A DNA stretch of 64,000 bases from Nonomuraea pusilla (GCF_900109355.1 NZ_FOBF01000006.1:248001-312000); one strand, 5' to 3'. Numbered from the stretch's first letter, positions 52,371-62,959 are shown. The notes: a model not told the origin generated them from the letters alone. Numbers and translations are program-made.

Positions 52371-53731
52371 GAAACCTCCTTCGGCAGGACCGGCTTGCGG
52401 CCCCGGCTGGACAGGACGATGAGGATGACCAGGCCGACGGCGAGCCAGACGCCGCCGAGCCACTGCGCCGCGACCTTCGCGTTGTAGACGACGAAGGCGA
52501 GCACGGCGAAGCCGATCACGGGTACGACGACGTGCGGCAGCCAGGCGCGGCTGCGGCCGCGCACCGCGTAGTGGACCACGACCGCGACGTGCAGCAGCAG
52601 GAACGCGGTCATGGCGCCGAAGTTGACCAGCGAGCTGAGCAGGGCGATGCCGTCGGCGTAGAAGGTGAAGCCCACGCCCAGCACCAGCGAGACGGCGGCG
52701 ACGGCGAACGTGGCGTTGACCGGCACCCGGTGCTGCGGGTGCACGCGGGCGAGGAACGAGGGGAGCTGCCGGTCGCGGGCCATCGCGAACAGCAGCCGCG
52801 AGGTGGCGGCCTGCGCGACCAGCGAGTTGGCGAAGCCCCACGCGATGGCCGTGGCGACGGCGCACAGCACGCCGAGCCAGGCGCCGCCCGCGTAGGAGGC
52901 GGTGTCGTAGAACGCGTCGTCCAGGCCCTGGCCGGCGAGCAGCGCCGCCCTGTCGGGCACCAGCAGCGCCGCGACCCAGGTCTGCACCACGAACAGCGCG
53001 GCGGCCAGCGCCAGCGCGGCGATCATGGCCCGGCCGAGCCGGCCGGCGTCCTCGCGGTTCTCCTCGGCGAGCGTCGAGATGCCGTCGAAGCCGAGGAACG
53101 ACAGCACGGCGACGGAGGCGGCGCCGAAGACGACCGTCCAGGAGAACGTGCCGGAGTCGTAGAGCGGCGCGAGCGGGCCCGCGGTGCCCTTGCCCTGGGT
53201 CAGGGCGACGACGCCGACGACCAGGAAGACGGCGAGCACGGCCAGTTCGGCGGCGAGCATGATCCTGGTGATCCTCGCCGTCATCTGGATGCCGCGCGAG
53301 TTGACCACGGTGTTCAGCAGCACGAACGCGATCAGCCAGGCCCAGGTCGGCACGCCGGGCACGAACGAGTTCATGGCCGTGCTCGCGACCAGGTACAGCA
53401 GGGTGGGGACGAGCAGGTAGTCCAGCAGGATCGCCCAGCCGGCCAGGAAGCCGACCGGGGCGGCGATGCCGCGTCCCGCGTACGTGTAGACCGAGCCGGC
53501 CATGGGGAAGGCGCGGGCCATCTGCGCGTACGACAGCGCGCTGAAGGCCATGGCGACCAGCCCGATGACGTAGGCCAGCGCGACCATCCCGCCGGAACTT
53601 GAGAAGACGGTGCCGAAGATGCCGAACGGTGCGATCGGCACCATGAAGATCAAGCCATAGATCATCAGGTCGGCGAAGCCGAGGGAACGCTGAAGCTCCT
53701 GGCGGTAGCCGAACTGCTCGACGCTGCTCAT
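52367..53731 (-). CDS. APC superfamily permease
   Basis: A 454-residue, twelve-helix amino acid/polyamine/organocation type transporter. The N-terminal YGLIFMVPIAPFGIFGTVF and MAGSVYTYAGRGIAAPVGFL are the usual helix 1 and helix 3 motifs; FLGFDGISTLAEENR is the conserved segment near helix 6. It overlaps fmdA by GTGA. The context suggests that it imports an amide or a related nitrogen compound, but the family itself mostly carries amino acids and amines. A promoter-like pair lies upstream, within the end of the binding-protein gene. Confidence 0.9.
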   Translation of the reverse strand: MSSVEQFGYRQELQRSLGFADLMIYGLIFMVPIAPFGIFGTVFSSSGGMVALAYVIGLVAMAFSALSYAQMARAFPMAGSVYTYAGRGIAAPVGFLAGWAILLDYLLVPTLLYLVASTAMNSFVPGVPTWAWLIAFVLLNTVVNSRGIQMTARITRIMLAAELAVLAVFLVVGVVALTQGKGTAGPLAPLYDSGTFSWTVVFGAASVAVLSFLGFDGISTLAEENREDAGRLGRAMIAALALAAALFVVQTWVAALLVPDRAALLAGQGLDDAFYDTASYAGGAWLGVLCAVATAIAWGFANSLVAQAATSRLLFAMARDRQLPSFLARVHPQHRVPVNATFAVAAVSLVLGVGFTFYADGIALLSSLVNFGAMTAFLLLHVAVVVHYAVRGRSRAWLPHVVVPVIGFAVLAFVVYNAKVAAQWLGGVWLAVGLVILIVLSSRGRKPVLPKEVS

Positions 53732-53764
53732 GCAGGCTCCTCGATGGGGTGGGGGGCGCTACGC

Positions 53765-53793
53765 ACCTTAGAGCCAGTTGCTTTCTAGTGAAA
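53765..53793 (-). promoter_or_regulatory. Possible internal promoter of the permease gene
   Basis: On the minus strand TTTCAC (53793-53788) and TAAGGT (53770-53765) are 17 bp apart, with a local drop in GC content. The region includes a wide inverted repeat TTGCT/AGCAA (53778-53782 and 53804-53808). It overlaps the end of the upstream gene. Confidence 0.4.
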
Positions 53794-54882
53794 AGGTTTC
53801 TGTAGCAAGAAATTGAGGCCGTCCGCGCGGCCCAGATGCACGGGGTGGTGGACGTGCCGGCCCGTCAGCGTGAGGCGGCCGCGCGCGCTCGTGATCGTCG
53901 TGCCGTCGGCCACCCCGTCGAGCTCCGGCACCGCCAGCGAGCCCGCGCGGGCCGCGAGCGCCGCCAGCATCGCGACCGCCTCGTACGCGCCCTGGCCGTG
54001 CGCGTTCAGCATCGGCGCGTCCGGGCCGAACCTGGCGGCGTACCGCTCGGCGAAGCGGAGGCTCGCGTCGGTGCGCAGGTCGCGGAAGTAGCCCATCGAC
54101 GCGTACAGCTCGCCGGTGCCGTCGCCGCCGATGCCGAGCAGGCCGTGCTCCTCCAGCGCGCCGCACAGCCGCGCCGCGCCCAGCCCGCTCGCCGCGTACG
54201 CCCGGTTGAAGGCCACCAGGTCGCTGCCGATCAGCGTCAACAGGATGGCGTCCGGCCGGGCCGCCGCCACCCGGTCGAGACGGTCGAGCCAGTCGAGCCG
54301 GTCGGCGGCCTCGCCGTGGCGGACGAAGTCCTCGCCGACCACGGTCGCGCCGTGCGCCCGCAGCGTCCTGCGCGCGCCGGCGCTGACCAGGCGCGGCCAG
54401 ACGTAGTCGTTGCCCAGCAGGTACCAGCGCCTGGCCCGGCGGGCCCGCGTCAGCCAGGCGAGGCCGGGGGCGAGCTGCCGGCCGGGGGTCTCGCCCAGGA
54501 AGTAGACGCCCGGCGCGTGGCCGCCCCCCTCGTACGGCGGCGCGTAGACGAACGGGACGCGGCCCGCGACCGCCGCGACCACCTCGACCCGCACGTCGCT
54601 CGCGTGCGTGCCGGCCACGGCCTGCACGGCGCCGTCGCCCACGAGACCGGCCACCTCGGCCGCGACCTCGCGCGCCGGGCGCCCGCCGTCGACCAGCACC
54701 AGCTCGACCGGCCTGCCCAGCACGCCGCCGCGCGCGTTGAGCTCCTCGGCCGCCAGCACCGCGCAGTTGATCGCGCAGGGGCCGACCAGGCCGAGCACTC
54801 CCGACACGGGGACGACCAGGCCGATCCTGACCGCCCGCGAGGGGATGAGCCGCGCCTCGAAGGGATCGACGATCGCCGCCAC
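53785..54882 (-). CDS. AmiC/UrtA-like amide-binding protein without signal peptide
   Basis: A 365-residue type I periplasmic-binding-fold protein like AmiC, UrtA and FmdD: RIGLVVPVSGVLGLVGPCAI near residue 20, AAEELNARGGVLGRPVELVL near residue 45, AYEAVAMLAALA near the end. No signal peptide or lipobox is present; the N-terminal residues before the fold are charged, so it appears cytoplasmic, as AmiC is. GTG 54882 is the best start, though AGGAGG lies about 13 nt away. It heads an operon with the permease and acetamidase and is divergent from a MarR gene. Role as amide sensor is inferred. Confidence 0.78.
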   Translation of the reverse strand: MAAIVDPFEARLIPSRAVRIGLVVPVSGVLGLVGPCAINCAVLAAEELNARGGVLGRPVELVLVDGGRPAREVAAEVAGLVGDGAVQAVAGTHASDVRVEVVAAVAGRVPFVYAPPYEGGGHAPGVYFLGETPGRQLAPGLAWLTRARRARRWYLLGNDYVWPRLVSAGARRTLRAHGATVVGEDFVRHGEAADRLDWLDRLDRVAAARPDAILLTLIGSDLVAFNRAYAASGLGAARLCGALEEHGLLGIGGDGTGELYASMGYFRDLRTDASLRFAERYAARFGPDAPMLNAHGQGAYEAVAMLAALAARAGSLAVPELDGVADGTTITSARGRLTLTGRHVHHPVHLGRADGLNFLLQKPFH

Positions 54883-54933
54883 GCCGACGAGTATCCTCCT
54901 GGGAGGCTCCCGGGTGAAAGGACCTGATCGACA

Positions 54934-55362
54934 ATGACCGTTACCGGGCTCGGGTCCTCCCTCGCGTACCTGCTCAGCCGCGCCGAGCGCAGCGTGAACC
55001 GGGGGCTCGCGGCGGCGCTGGCCGGCGAGGACGTCACCGTCGAGCAGTGGCGCATCCTGCGCGCCCTGGCCGACGGGCGCGGCCACTCGATGGGTGAGCT
55101 GGCCGAGGCCGTGCTCATGCCGCACCCCACGCTGACCAAGGCGGTCGACCGCCTGATCGACAGGGCGCTGGTCTACCGCGGCCCCTCGGCGGGCGACCGG
55201 CGGCGGGTGGCGGTCTTCCTCGCCGCGCGCGGCGCCGACCTGCTGGCGCGCGTCGACGGCGCGGCGGCCGAGCACCACCGCCTGATCGCCGCCGCGTTCG
55301 GCCCCGAACGCACTCAGCAGCTCATGCGCGAGCTGGAGAGCCTGGTCGACGCCATCGGCTGA
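54934..55362 (+). CDS. MarR family transcriptional regulator
   Basis: A 142-residue winged-helix regulator. LAYLLSRAERSVNRGLAAAL is the dimer helix, VEQWRILRALADGRGHSMGE the start of the DNA-binding domain, and DRRRVAVFLAARGADLLARV the wing and following helix, all typical of MarR. It is divergent from the amide operon with 51 bp between starts, in which short inverted repeats (GGGAG/CTCCC at 54901-54911) are visible. It is the natural regulator of that operon. Confidence 0.9.
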   Translation: MTVTGLGSSLAYLLSRAERSVNRGLAAALAGEDVTVEQWRILRALADGRGHSMGELAEAVLMPHPTLTKAVDRLIDRALVYRGPSAGDRRRVAVFLAARGADLLARVDGAAAEHHRLIAAAFGPERTQQLMRELESLVDAIG

Positions 55363-55375
55363 GGACGGTGACGGG

Positions 55376-55858
55376 CTAGGAGACCCAGTACGTGTCGTGG
55401 CGGATGAAGAACTCCGCCTTCTCCTCCTCGCTCCTGCCCGCGAGCTCGGGCAGCCCCTCGAAGTAGCCCTCGCGGGGCGCGCCCGGGGCGAAGTGCAGGA
55501 GCATGGTGGCGGGGGCGCCCGACTCGTTGCGGAAGGCGTGCACGCCGCCCTCGGGGACGTGCACCCAGTCGCCGGGCTCGGTGTCGATCCACCGGGCGCC
55601 GTCGTAGATGCGCACCGAGCCCTCCAGCACGTAGAAGGACTCGGAGATCGACCGGTGGAAGTGGGGCGAGGGGCCCGACGGCTCGGGGCCCATCACCCAG
55701 CGGTAGAGCCCGAACCGCCCGTCGGTGGTGGCGCCGGTGGCGAGGTAGTGCACCGTGTTGCCGTTCGCGTAGGTCAGCTCGGGCCCGTGGCCCGCGGGGC
55801 GGTAGGTGGCGGCGACGAGGCCGGTGTCGCCGTGGTACCGGGGTTCCGGGTAGGTCAT
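55376..55858 (-). CDS. Cupin domain protein
   Basis: A 160-residue cytoplasmic cupin. Motif 1 is HFHRSISESFYVLEGSVRIY (G-x5-HxH-x3-4-E-x6-G form, with HFH) and motif 2 is WVHVPEGGVHAFRNES (His). Metal binding is likely. Cupins of this size include dioxygenase- and isomerase-like members; the reaction is not predictable. The last residues are DTYWVS. It converges on the MarR gene. Confidence 0.85.
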   Translation of the reverse strand: MTYPEPRYHGDTGLVAATYRPAGHGPELTYANGNTVHYLATGATTDGRFGLYRWVMGPEPSGPSPHFHRSISESFYVLEGSVRIYDGARWIDTEPGDWVHVPEGGVHAFRNESGAPATMLLHFAPGAPREGYFEGLPELAGRSEEEKAEFFIRHDTYWVS

Positions 55859-55906
55859 GGACCCATCATCCCCGGCGCCGCCGCCTTCCCGCCGGTCAGG
55901 AGCCGA

Positions 55907-57184
<1,278 letters not shown>

Positions 57185-57368
57185 GGCAGGAAATCCTCCT
57201 GGTGTGGACGCCTGAAACAGCGGGACGGGCGCCATTGCCCATCCCATTTAGGCGTTCTTGTCGTGATCAGCCTAGAGCGCGGCGTTTGGTGTTGCCTAGG
57301 CTTTTCAGTTGTCCTGACCAAGCCGATCTGGTCTCATGAATCCAAGCCGGTGATCAATGTGCTGGGAA

Positions 57369-57385
57369 CGTGCCACTCTGGCACG
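57369..57385. promoter_or_regulatory. Inverted repeat upstream of the PhoD-type gene
   Basis: CGTGCCA-CTC-TGGCACG has 7-bp perfect arms and lies 45 bp before the ATG at 57430. It could be an operator or a small hairpin in the leader. Confidence 0.4.
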
Positions 57386-57429
57386 CTTGGTTCCCTGAAC
57401 GCGCCGGAACGTCCAAAACAGGGGGTGGC

Positions 57430-59001
57430 ATGCCCGCGCTCGTGCTGGGGCCGATGCTGCGTTACGCCGATTCCCGCAGTGCGTCGATCTGGGTGGAGAC
57501 CTCCGCGCCCTGCACCGTCGCCGTCGAGGCCGCAGGCAGGGCTTACCGGTCGCCCACCTTCACCGTGCACGGGCACCACTACGCGATCGTCGATCTGGTC
57601 GATCTCGTCGAGCTCGGCCAGGATATCGACTCCTACACCGTCAGGCTGGACGACGAGGCCGTCTGGCCGCTGGAGGGCCGGCCGCCCAGCCGGGTCAGGC
57701 TGCTCCCCGCCGAGGGCCCCCGGCGGCTCGCGTTCGGCTCGTGCCGCACCAGCGTCCCGCACGACCCGGCGTACGTGCTGACCCACGGGCACGACGTCCT
57801 GCGCGCCTACGCCCGCGCCCTGCAGAGCCCGGAGGGGAAGTGGCGCGAGGGGGAGTGGCCCGACCTGCTGCTGCTCCTCGGCGACCAGGTCTACGCCGAC
57901 AGTCCCTCGCCGCAGATGCTGGAGTTCATCCGCGCCCGCAGGGACACCGCGCCGCGGAACGAGATCGCCGACTTCGAGGAGTACGCCGAGCTGTACCGCC
58001 AGGCGTGGAGCGACCCCGACATCCGCTGGCTGCTGTCCACCGTGCCCACCGCGATGATCTTCGACGACCACGACCTGCGCGACGACTGGAACACCTCGCA
58101 GCCCTGGCGCGAGCGGATGGCCAGAACGCCCTGGTGGCGGCGGCGCGTCGTGGCCGGGCTGGGGGCGTACTGGATCTACCAGCACCTCGGCAACATGTCC
58201 CCGGACGAGCGCGCGGCCGACCCGCTGTTACGCACCCTCGGCGAGGGCGGCGACGGCGGCGGCGCGCTCGACGCGTTCGCCGAGAAGGCCGACGCCGAGC
58301 CCGGCAGCAACCGCTGGAGCTACGCCCGCGACCTCGGTCACACCAGGCTCGTCATGGTCGACACCAGGTGCGCCAGGCAGCTCACGCCCGGCGACCGGCG
58401 CATGCTCGACCCCGAGGAGTGGGCCTGGCTGCAGGAGCAGGTAGCCGCGCCCGCCGAACGGCTGGTCATCGGCTCGTCCATCCCGTTCCTGCTGCCGGAG
58501 GGCGTCCACGGGGTGCAGAACTGGAACGAGGCCCTGTGCGACGGCCGCTGGGGCCCGCTGGCGCGGCGGCTGTCGGAGGCGTTCAGGCAGGCCTTCGACC
58601 TGGAGCACTGGGCGGCCTTCCGCCGCTCGTTCGAGGACCTCGCCCGGCTGCTCGTGCGGGCGGGCAGGCCGGTGCTGATCCTCTCCGGCGACGTCCACTA
58701 CTCCTACCTGGCGCGGGCCGACCGCGCGCCGGTGCACCAGATCGTCTGCTCGCCCATCCGCAACCCGCTCAGCAGGGTGCTGCGCTGGGCGAACGTCGTC
58801 ACCCAGTTCGGGCTGGCGACGCTGGTCGGAGCGGGCCTGGCCCGGCTCGCCGGCATCCCGAGGCCGCCGTTCCGCTGGCGGGTGACCAAGGGACCCTGGT
58901 TCCAGAACGCGCTGGCCACCCTGACGTTCCCCGACGTCGTCACCTGGTACGAGGCGGCAGGCGACGGCGTCAGACGCATCGATTCTGTGCAATTACGGTG
59001 A
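57430..59001 (+). CDS. PhoD-type metallophosphatase
   Basis: A 523-residue enzyme of the alkaline phosphatase D family. An N-terminal Ig-like domain (RYADSRSASIWVETSAPCTV) is followed by the metallophosphatase domain: FGSCRTSVPHD, LLLLLGDQVYAD, FDDHDLRDDWN and ILSGDVHYSYLA, which carry the metal ligands. No signal peptide is seen, so unlike classical PhoD it may be cytoplasmic. ATG 57430 has GGGGGTGG at normal distance; the frame upstream to 57370 lacks bias. It could hydrolyse phosphodiesters or phosphomonoesters. The methyltransferase gene follows. Confidence 0.85.
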   Translation: MPALVLGPMLRYADSRSASIWVETSAPCTVAVEAAGRAYRSPTFTVHGHHYAIVDLVDLVELGQDIDSYTVRLDDEAVWPLEGRPPSRVRLLPAEGPRRLAFGSCRTSVPHDPAYVLTHGHDVLRAYARALQSPEGKWREGEWPDLLLLLGDQVYADSPSPQMLEFIRARRDTAPRNEIADFEEYAELYRQAWSDPDIRWLLSTVPTAMIFDDHDLRDDWNTSQPWRERMARTPWWRRRVVAGLGAYWIYQHLGNMSPDERAADPLLRTLGEGGDGGGALDAFAEKADAEPGSNRWSYARDLGHTRLVMVDTRCARQLTPGDRRMLDPEEWAWLQEQVAAPAERLVIGSSIPFLLPEGVHGVQNWNEALCDGRWGPLARRLSEAFRQAFDLEHWAAFRRSFEDLARLLVRAGRPVLILSGDVHYSYLARADRAPVHQIVCSPIRNPLSRVLRWANVVTQFGLATLVGAGLARLAGIPRPPFRWRVTKGPWFQNALATLTFPDVVTWYEAAGDGVRRIDSVQLR

Positions 59002-59023
59002 AAACCATTATCGTTCGGTTCTC

Positions 59024-59743
59024 GTGACCAACGACAACTACTCCCTCGCCGTCCCCTTCTACGACCTCTGGCACGAGGACGGCCACGTCCCCCAGATCAG
59101 AGCCGGGCTCCCGGCGCTCATCAAGGACGTGAGCGACGGCGTCCTGGAGATCGGCGCGGGCACCGGCCTCGTCACCGAGGTCATCGCCCGGGAGACGGAA
59201 GGGGAGGTGTTCGCCGTCGAGCCGTCGCTCGGCATGCGCTCCGTCCTGCTGTCCCGCCTCGCGGCCGACGCCGAGCTGCGCTCCCGCGTGACCGTGCTGC
59301 CGTACGGCGCGCTCGACGTCGATCTCGACGAGCCCGTGGGGGCCGTCGTGATGATCTCGGTGCTGCACGCCTTCACGCCCGCCGGGCGCGAACGGCTCTG
59401 GCCCACCCTGGCCAGGCAGCTCAGGCCCGGCGGCCTGCTCGTGCTCAACCACCGCGAGCGGCCCGCGCCGCGGCCCGGGGAGCCGGAGCGGCTGGCCTCG
59501 TACCGGGTCGGCAGGCACGCGTACGAGATCTGGGGCCAGACGCTGGAGGTGGACGGCGAGACGGTCAGGTCGCGGTTCCTGTACCGGATCAGGCAGCGAG
59601 GGGTCGTCATCAGCGAGGACGAGGTCGTCAGCGTCTACCACGGGGTGACGGGCGCGCGGCTGGCGGCCGAGGTGGAGGCGGCCGGGTTCGTCCCGGAGAG
59701 CGCGCCCGAGGGGCTGCGCGCGTGGCGGCGGTCCGCCTCCTGA
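59024..59743 (+). CDS. SAM-dependent methyltransferase
   Basis: A 239-residue class I methyltransferase. Motif I is GVLEIGAGTGLVTEVIA, the SAM site, near residue 38. VFAVEPSLGMRSVLL is the next strand, and AVVMISVLHAF (motif III-like) and LRPGGLLVLNHRER follow. The N-terminal YDLWHEDGH is like ubiquinone/menaquinone-type and similar small-molecule methyltransferases. The substrate is unknown. TATCGT (59009-59014) lies 9 nt before GTG 59024, so the transcript may be almost leaderless. Confidence 0.88.
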   Translation: MTNDNYSLAVPFYDLWHEDGHVPQIRAGLPALIKDVSDGVLEIGAGTGLVTEVIARETEGEVFAVEPSLGMRSVLLSRLAADAELRSRVTVLPYGALDVDLDEPVGAVVMISVLHAFTPAGRERLWPTLARQLRPGGLLVLNHRERPAPRPGEPERLASYRVGRHAYEIWGQTLEVDGETVRSRFLYRIRQRGVVISEDEVVSVYHGVTGARLAAEVEAAGFVPESAPEGLRAWRRSAS

Positions 59744-59805
59744 CCCCATAACCCGAAATTTCAGGGAACCGGGCCTCGCGGTGCGGCCAACAACAGGGTG
59801 ACCGC

Positions 59806-60417
59806 ATGAGAGAGGACCGGCACGTGGTGAGTGTGCGGGATATCCCCGAAACGCTGGACGACTCAGCGCTGATCGGGCATTCGCTGAGCGAGCCCGAGAC
59901 GTTCGCGGCGCTGTTCGACCGGCACGCCGACGAGATCCACCGGTACGCCGCCAGGCGTCTCGGCCCCGAACTGGCCGAGGACGTCACGGCCGAGGTGTTC
60001 CTCGTCGCCTTCCGGGGCCGGGCGCGTTACGACCGCAGCTGGCCCGACGCGCGCCCCTGGCTGTACGGCATCGCCACCAGGGTCGTCAGCCAGCACAGGA
60101 GGGCCGAACGGCGCCGCACCCACGCGCTGTCCAGGATGAGCGTGGACCGGCCCGCCACGTTCGACGACCGCAGCGCCGACCGGGTCACCGCCGAGCAGCT
60201 CCAGCCGAGGCTGGCCAGGGCCCTGACCCGGCTCAGCGCCGCCGAGCGCGACCTGCTGCTCCTGGTGGCGTGGGCCGACCTGACGTACGAGGACGCCGCC
60301 CTCGCGCTCGGCGTGCCCGTGGGCACCGTCCGCTCCAGGCTGCACCGGCTGCGCGCCAAGGTGCGCAGGGCGCTCGGTGGCAACGATCCCTTCGCAGAGG
60401 AGCCCCAGCATGGATGA
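59806..60417 (+). CDS. ECF-type RNA polymerase sigma factor
   Basis: A 203-residue sigma factor. Region 2 reads FAALFDRHADEIHRYAARRL and AEDVTAEVFLVAFRGRARY, region 4 LSAAERDLLLLVAWADLTYE and VPVGTVRSRLHRLRAKV. This is the kind that is paired with a CU044_5270 protein in Streptosporangiales. AGGGTG precedes the ATG. The downstream gene begins 8 bp inside its 3' end, so the pair is coupled. Confidence 0.93.
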   Translation: MREDRHVVSVRDIPETLDDSALIGHSLSEPETFAALFDRHADEIHRYAARRLGPELAEDVTAEVFLVAFRGRARYDRSWPDARPWLYGIATRVVSQHRRAERRRTHALSRMSVDRPATFDDRSADRVTAEQLQPRLARALTRLSAAERDLLLLVAWADLTYEDAALALGVPVGTVRSRLHRLRAKVRRALGGNDPFAEEPQHG

Positions 60418-61684
60418 CGAGATTCGACAGTTCGCGGAGGGCCGGCCCCCGGCGCCCGCGTACCGGCCTGAGGCGCGGGCGCGGGCCCGCGAGCTGCTGC
60501 TGGCGGAGGCGCGCGGCGGGGGCCGCTTCCGCCTGCCGCGGTTCGGCTGGCAGGCGGTGGCGGCGTTCGGCGTGACCGTCGCCCTCGTGGGCGGCGTGGC
60601 CGCGGCCCTGTCCGGCCGGCCCCAGGAGCACCTGGCGGCCGCCGCGGGCGCGACGCAGTCGGCCGCCGTCGCCGAGCCGCCGGCCGGTGACCTGGAACCC
60701 AGGCCGGGCCAGTTCATCCTGGTCGAGTCGGACACGATGTACGGCTCGATGACCATGGGCAGGAACGGCGAGGAGTCGCGCCACCTCTACCGCACCCACA
60801 GGAAGATCTGGCAGTCGGTGGACGGCAGCGCCGACGGGCTGCTCCTCATCGAGGGCAGGGAGCCCAGGCCGTGGCCGGGGCAGCGCGAGCTGCCGAAGGA
60901 CGCCGAGGGCCGGCAGAGCTCCCTCTGGACCACCCTGGCCGCCTGCCCCGGCGCGCCCCACCGCAGCGACTACACCTATCTGAGCACGCTCCCCACCGAC
61001 CCGGCCGCGCTGCGCGAGCGCCTGTACACTGCCGCGGACGAGAAGGACGTGGACAGGGACGAGCGCGCCTTCGGGGCGGCCGGTGACCTGGTCAGGGAGA
61101 CGTACCTGCCGAAGGCGCAGCGAGACGCGCTGTTCGAGGCGGTCAAGGGCATCCCCGGCACCCAGGTGGCGGAAGGCGTCGAGGACTCCGCGGGACGCAA
61201 GGGCGTGGCGCTCGGCCGGACGGCGGGGGGCACGCTCACCCAGCTCATCTTCGACCCGGCCACCCACATGTTCCTCGGCGAGCGGCAGACCGTCGTGGAC
61301 GAGCGGGCCGGCCAGGCGCCCGAGGGCAGCGTGGTGGCGCTGACGGCGCAGCTGAAGGTCTCCGTCGCCGACCGCCTGCCGGACGAGGCGGCCACCGCCG
61401 AGCCGGGCGGGGGCTGCCCCTCGTCGGCTGTCCCGCCGACGGAGCAGCCGACGCCCGCCGCCACGCTGTCGCCCCCGGAGAACGTGACCGAGGGACCGGA
61501 GCCGGCCGTGACCGGCACCATGACGGCGACGCCCGCGGCCCCGCCGGCCGTCAAGCGGTCGCCGTCCGAGAGCGCGCCGGCCGTCCCGGAGTCCGGCGTG
61601 GCCGCCACGGAGACCGTCCCCGCGCCCCCGGTGGCCCCCACGGAGACCGCCCCCGAGCCCGCCGCACCGGGCGCCGGTTCCTAG
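60410..61684 (+). CDS. CU044_5270-type membrane protein linked to sigma factor
   Basis: A 424-residue single-pass protein. Residues 1-45 are cytoplasmic (DDEIRQFAEGRPPAPAY), a helix follows near 47-68 (VAAFGVTVALVGGVAAAL), then an extracytoplasmic domain (residues 90-330: FILVESDTMYGSMTM, THRKIWQSVDGSADGLLLIE). The end (330-424) is a Pro/Thr/Ala-rich tail. In related genomes this family follows an ECF sigma gene, as here. It may act as anti-sigma factor or surface sensor; zinc motifs are absent. Confidence 0.82.
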   Translation: MDDEIRQFAEGRPPAPAYRPEARARARELLLAEARGGGRFRLPRFGWQAVAAFGVTVALVGGVAAALSGRPQEHLAAAAGATQSAAVAEPPAGDLEPRPGQFILVESDTMYGSMTMGRNGEESRHLYRTHRKIWQSVDGSADGLLLIEGREPRPWPGQRELPKDAEGRQSSLWTTLAACPGAPHRSDYTYLSTLPTDPAALRERLYTAADEKDVDRDERAFGAAGDLVRETYLPKAQRDALFEAVKGIPGTQVAEGVEDSAGRKGVALGRTAGGTLTQLIFDPATHMFLGERQTVVDERAGQAPEGSVVALTAQLKVSVADRLPDEAATAEPGGGCPSSAVPPTEQPTPAATLSPPENVTEGPEPAVTGTMTATPAAPPAVKRSPSESAPAVPESGVAATETVPAPPVAPTETAPEPAAPGAGS

Positions 61685-61695
61685 CCAGGACCGGA

Positions 61696-61729
61696 GAGGG
61701 CCCGGTCACCGCGTGGTGACCGGGCCCTC
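61696..61729. terminator. Strong hairpin between convergent genes
   Basis: A perfect 15-bp stem (61696-61710 with 61715-61729) closed by a GCGT tetraloop lies between the CU044_5270-type gene and rocD. It is the longest perfect stem I noticed here and can serve both strands. Confidence 0.85.
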
Positions 61730-61747
61730 ACCCGCCTGCGGAAGCCG

Positions 61748-62959
61748 TCAGCGGCGGAACGAGGCGATGGCGTCCGCGAGCTGGTCCACCGCCCAGAGGA
61801 GGTCCTCCTCGGCGATGACGATCGGCGGCGCGAGCCGGATCGTCGAGCCGTGGGTGTCCTTGGCCAGCACGCCGCGCTCCATGAGCGCCTTCGACACCTC
61901 GCGGCCGGTGGCGAGCTCGGGGTCGATGTCGACGCCCGCCCACAGGCCGCGCCCGCGCACGGTCACGACGCCGTGGCCGACCATCTCGGCCAGGCGGGCG
62001 TGCAGCACGTCGCCCAGCTTGGCGGCCCTGCTCTGGTACTCGCCGGTGTTCAGCAGCTCGATGACGGCGTTCGCGACCGCGCAGGCCAGCGGGTTGCCGC
62101 CGAACGTGGACCCGTGCTGTCCCGGCCTGATGACGCCGAGGACGTCCTCATCGGCCGCGATGGCCGACACGGGGACCACGCCGCCGCCGAGCGCCTTGCC
62201 CATGATGTAGACGTCGGGGACGACGCCCTCGTGGTCGCAGGCGAACGTCCGCCCGGTACGGCCCAGGCCCGACTGGATCTCGTCGGCGATCATGAGGATG
62301 CCCGCGGCGGAGCAGATCTCGCGCACCTCGGCCAGGTAGCCGTCCGGCGGCACCAGCACGCCGGCCTCGCCCTGGATGGGTTCGAGCAGCACGGCCACGG
62401 TGGTGTCGTCGATGGCCGCGCGGATGGCGTCGGCCGAGCCGTACTCGACGATCCTGAACCCGGGCGTGTACGGCCCGAAGTCGTCGTGCGCGTCGGGGTC
62501 GGTGGAGAAGCTGATGATCGTGGTGGTGCGGCCGTGGAAGTTGCCGTCCATCACGATGATCGTGGCCTGCTCGGGCGCGACGCCCTTGACCTGGTAGCCC
62601 CACTTGCGGGCGACCTTGAGCGCCGTCTCGACGGCCTCGGCGCCGGTGTTCATCGGCAGGATCATGTCCTTGCCGGTGAGGTCGCCGAGCCCGGAGCAGA
62701 AGCGCGCGAACTGGTCGTGGTAGAAGGCGCGGCTGGTCAGGGTGAGGTTCTTCAGCTGCTCCTGCGCCGCCTGGATGATCGCGGGGTGGCCGTGGCCGAA
62801 GTTGAGCGACGAGTAGCCGGACAGGAAGTCCAGGTACCGCCTGCCCTCGACGTCGGTGACCCACGCGCCGTGAGCCTCGTGGATCACCACGGGCAGCGGA
62901 TGGTAGTTGTGCGCGCTGCGGCGCTCGCTGACCTCGATCAGCTCGGCGCTCGTCGTCAT
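61748..62959 (-). CDS. rocD: Ornithine aminotransferase
   Basis: The 403-residue PLP enzyme converts ornithine and 2-oxoglutarate to glutamate semialdehyde and glutamate. MNTGAEAVETALKVARKWGY binds PLP phosphate, MDGNFHGRTTTIISFSTD is the conserved loop, ADEIQSGLGRTGRTFACDHE holds the PLP Asp, and MGKALGGG carries the PLP lysine. The length is normal. ATG 62959 overlaps the stop of the DDAH-family gene (ATGA), so the two act together, probably in arginine breakdown. Confidence 0.95.
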   Translation of the reverse strand: MTTSAELIEVSERRSAHNYHPLPVVIHEAHGAWVTDVEGRRYLDFLSGYSSLNFGHGHPAIIQAAQEQLKNLTLTSRAFYHDQFARFCSGLGDLTGKDMILPMNTGAEAVETALKVARKWGYQVKGVAPEQATIIVMDGNFHGRTTTIISFSTDPDAHDDFGPYTPGFRIVEYGSADAIRAAIDDTTVAVLLEPIQGEAGVLVPPDGYLAEVREICSAAGILMIADEIQSGLGRTGRTFACDHEGVVPDVYIMGKALGGGVVPVSAIAADEDVLGVIRPGQHGSTFGGNPLACAVANAVIELLNTGEYQSRAAKLGDVLHARLAEMVGHGVVTVRGRGLWAGVDIDPELATGREVSKALMERGVLAKDTHGSTIRLAPPIVIAEEDLLWAVDQLADAIASFRR

